Of a DNA stretch of 64,000 bases, positions 61,791-64,000 are shown one piece after another. The position numbers and the translations under genes are program-made. The stretch lies in contig CM065296.1 of NCBI GenBank assembly GCA_032871835.1, positions 53,783,288 to 53,847,287 on the forward strand, in the 5' to 3' direction. Each line of letters starts with the position of its first letter. The first letter of the stretch is position 1. The DNA is from Dipteronia dyeriana. Lineage: Eukaryota > Streptophyta > Magnoliopsida > Sapindales > Sapindaceae. The notes beneath the pieces were generated by a model. That model did not search any database, was not told the DNA's origin, and saw nothing but the letters and a program-made list of their open reading frames with translations.

Positions 61791-62384
61791 TGTTAATTAA
61801 CCAAGATTTTGCTACCCGAAGATCTCAGCTCGACAAAGATCTACTCAGCCAAAACAGAAAATATGACATAATCAGGATACACCATATCAAGCAAAGATCC
61901 ACCAAGATACAGAATTCAAAAATCATATTCCAATAAGGAAATATCTCTATTTCCTTTCGAGAATCAGGGAATTCCAACTGGGAATGAATTCAAAGCTTCT
62001 GGAAGGATGAAGACCAAACGAGAGACAAGTCCAAAGCGGGCTGCAAAACTAGAATCATACACGGATTCTAGTTAAGAATTTACTACTTACATGACAAGGA
62101 TTATAGTAACACCTCATCAACCCATATAAATTTTAGTTTAATAAATGTACAAACAGCGAGACAAATTAGAGAGAGAAAGTGAGCTTTGAATGTGTAATCT
62201 CCAATATTCATAGTGATATTCTTCTCCACTATCTCCAGCAACCGTGATGTTTTCCCTTCCTTAGGGTTTTCCACGTAAAATCTGTATTATGCATGCTTAG
62301 TCTTTATTTTCATATGTTTCATTATCATCATCATGAATATTATCATTATCGCATGACTTTTCAACGATCTAAAAGTCATCATCA
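61791..62384 (+). repeat. LTR of a Ty3/Gypsy element
   Basis: Begins TGTTAATTAACC and ends GTCATCATCA six bases before a primer site. The interior has the CACGTAAAATCTG-type leader end and short ATC repeats. The start is inferred from the TGTTA form; no second LTR in the window. Confidence 0.55.
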
Positions 62385-62389
62385 ATAAT

Positions 62390-62407
62390 TGGCGCTAGAA
62401 GGAGGGG
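62390..62407 (+). other. Primer binding site of the Gypsy element
   Basis: TGGCGCTAGAAGGAGGGG, one base from the TGGCGCCAGAAGG form common in plant Gypsy elements. Confidence 0.65.
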
Positions 62408-63340
62408 GTTACTTTAGAACTCAACTTTGACCAACCCCTCGTGAACAAATCTGAAACTTGGACAACAACAACAACACAACAACAATACAGATGGTAACCG
62501 TAACAACAACAACAATCAGCAGCTCCCTGGCGCCACCGGAGCAACTAGAGAACAATCAATTGTAGCATCAGATACCCAAGGCGGTAGCCCCAATGACCCT
62601 TCAATACTTTTAGGCTACCCTGTATCACTTAGTCAATGAGGCAACCAAGTTTGAGTTCACCCTACCACCAAACACATGGATTTCTTCGCCCTACGACTTG
62701 AGCACACTTGGCAATCATCCACCTGGAAGGTTACGTTCAAAAATCCATATGCCAACCCTGGATGCCCCAATAAACCACCTTCAGGCAGGATCTTTCAGGA
62801 TCTCCCAGAAACTGGAGATGAGAAGAGGTGAAAAAAGGAAAGAGCTTGGTGAATGACGAGATCGAGCCTGAACCAGATCCAGAGATGGTATGTAGAACTG
62901 CTTGCCAAAGGTAACACTCTGGTCTCTCTAAGGATAGCGATTGGGCTAAAGAGGAAATTCCAATCAGAAAGAACTAAGTAGAGAAGATTTGACAGCATTG
63001 AGGACTTGAGATTCAATGATGGCGAAGAATATAAAGAATAGACAAAGAACGTTGATAATTAACTATGAGAAGCCATCTTGATTGGAATGGAGAACCAACT
63101 TGCAGATGAGAAGTCACCTTACAATAACTATCAAAGAATGTCTTAGCAATGGCAAGGAGGTATGGGCATAATACGTTGTCAGACAATGAGTCAGATAGCC
63201 TGTTCATTGACTAAATTGTCCATATCCCATTATCGGAGAGATTTATGATTCCCACCATTGAGCAGTACAAATAAGGCGATCCGAAGGAGCACGTGAGGCA
63301 ATTCAAGCATGTGATGGCACACCTCACATTCCTTTAGACG
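62408..63340 (+). pseudogene. Gypsy gag remnant
   Basis: Near the end (63,210-63,340) translation reads IVHIPLSERFMIPTIEQY, a stop, then GDPKEHVRQFKHVM. This is the start of the retrotransposon gag core (family pattern PxxxxYDGxxDPxxHLxxF). Upstream frames are broken, with an (AAC)n-rich stretch at about 62,463-62,515. The remainder of the element is not visible; an unrelated sequence replaces gag at about 63,340. Confidence 0.6.
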
Positions 63341-64000
63341 TTTGACACGCCCGAGTCGGTTCTACTAAAATGAGACTAAACTAATCTACACTATAACGGT
63401 GGGTGTGAATGTTTCACCTATTGCAAGTGCGCGAGTCGTTCAACTCATATAGGGGTCACAAGTATGGTTTATCGTTCTTAAGAAGACAAGAGTAAACAAC
63501 CTAACTTGATAGAAAGCTTATAAATCATTGGAATTGAAACTAGCAAATTCACTGAAGTTACACTAAATGATTATCACTACAATTATACTAAGAAGTTGAT
63601 GAATTCAAGCTATCACAACTACAAATCTTGATTAAAAATAGATTAAGGAATTGTCAAGGGATAGTGCAATCAAGTATCAACCATAAGATCTAATCAATCA
63701 TTCATAAAGCATATTCACAAAGGATCCTAAGCATGCATCTATTAAAATCAATTAACCTAAGTCTTGAGAAGTGAGTTAAGGGAGGATTCAAATGAGTGTT
63801 AGTAAAGATTCATAACTCCACCAACGGTAATGAGTCAAGTTAGAGAATCTCTACAACATGGATAGTGTAAGTTCAATATGCATAATGATCACTTATTGCA
63901 CTCAAACCTACTATTTCCTTGTGTGCATTTATTGATGAATAAGTGATTGTGTCAACTACATACATAAATGCTCATAAATACACACATACAAGTTCATGAT
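63341..64000. other. Unassigned DNA at the window end
   Basis: Starts abruptly inside the gag remnant (GACACGCCCGAGTCGG onward), so probably a further insertion, but neither ORFs nor an opposite end are visible here. Confidence 0.4.

Overview
This is plant nuclear DNA, probably from a eudicot (inference). The evidence is AT-rich GT-AG introns, plant-type Ty3/Gypsy and Ty1/Copia LTR retrotransposons with initiator-tRNA-Met primer sites, and several DNA-transposon families. Nearly everything from 1 to 49,214 and from 57,724 to 64,000 is mobile DNA. Only one host gene is supported: a nine-exon plus-strand gene at about 49.4-57.0 kb. It encodes a 639-residue protein with three predicted membrane segments that I do not recognise.

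Layout. 1-4,000: pol of a Tat-type Gypsy element (two RNase H domains), broken only by in-frame stops. 3,988-5,144: truncated minus-strand Copia LTR. 5,860-29,923: a solo LTR of the same Copia family in the opposite orientation (target duplication GATGT). It was split by a second Copia element at 7,611-29,378 (duplication AAGGC). That element was in turn invaded by a hAT fragment (9,908-11,224) and by a minus-strand Tat Gypsy element (11,544 to about 22,652), which carries an extra antisense ORF and a 99-bp tandem array. 32,129-42,198: a complete-length Copia element on the minus strand with about 2.4-kb LTRs (duplication CCTTA). 42.5-49.2 kb: a LINE tail, a Harbinger/Tourist-like MITE, a foldback Mutator-like MITE (9-bp duplication) containing a small hAT, and a full-length hAT transposon (8-bp duplication) about 165 bp upstream of the host gene's first ATG.

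49.2-57.5 kb is the host gene. Its 2.8-kb intron 7 holds LTR-like sequence, a MITE-like foldback and tandem duplications. 57.7-60.3 kb is a clean three-level nest: Mutator-like foldback, then CACTA, then a small hAT, each with target duplications of the expected size. 60.4-64.0 kb holds a Copia-like LTR fragment and the LTR, primer site and gag remnant of another Gypsy element.

Insertion order can be read from the target duplications. No CRISPR, rRNA or tRNA gene was found. I did not find a convincing new molecular system. The most interesting items are the antisense ORF with its adjoining tandem array in the Tat element, the nested architecture, and the unrecognised glycoprotein-like host gene with a hAT next to its promoter.
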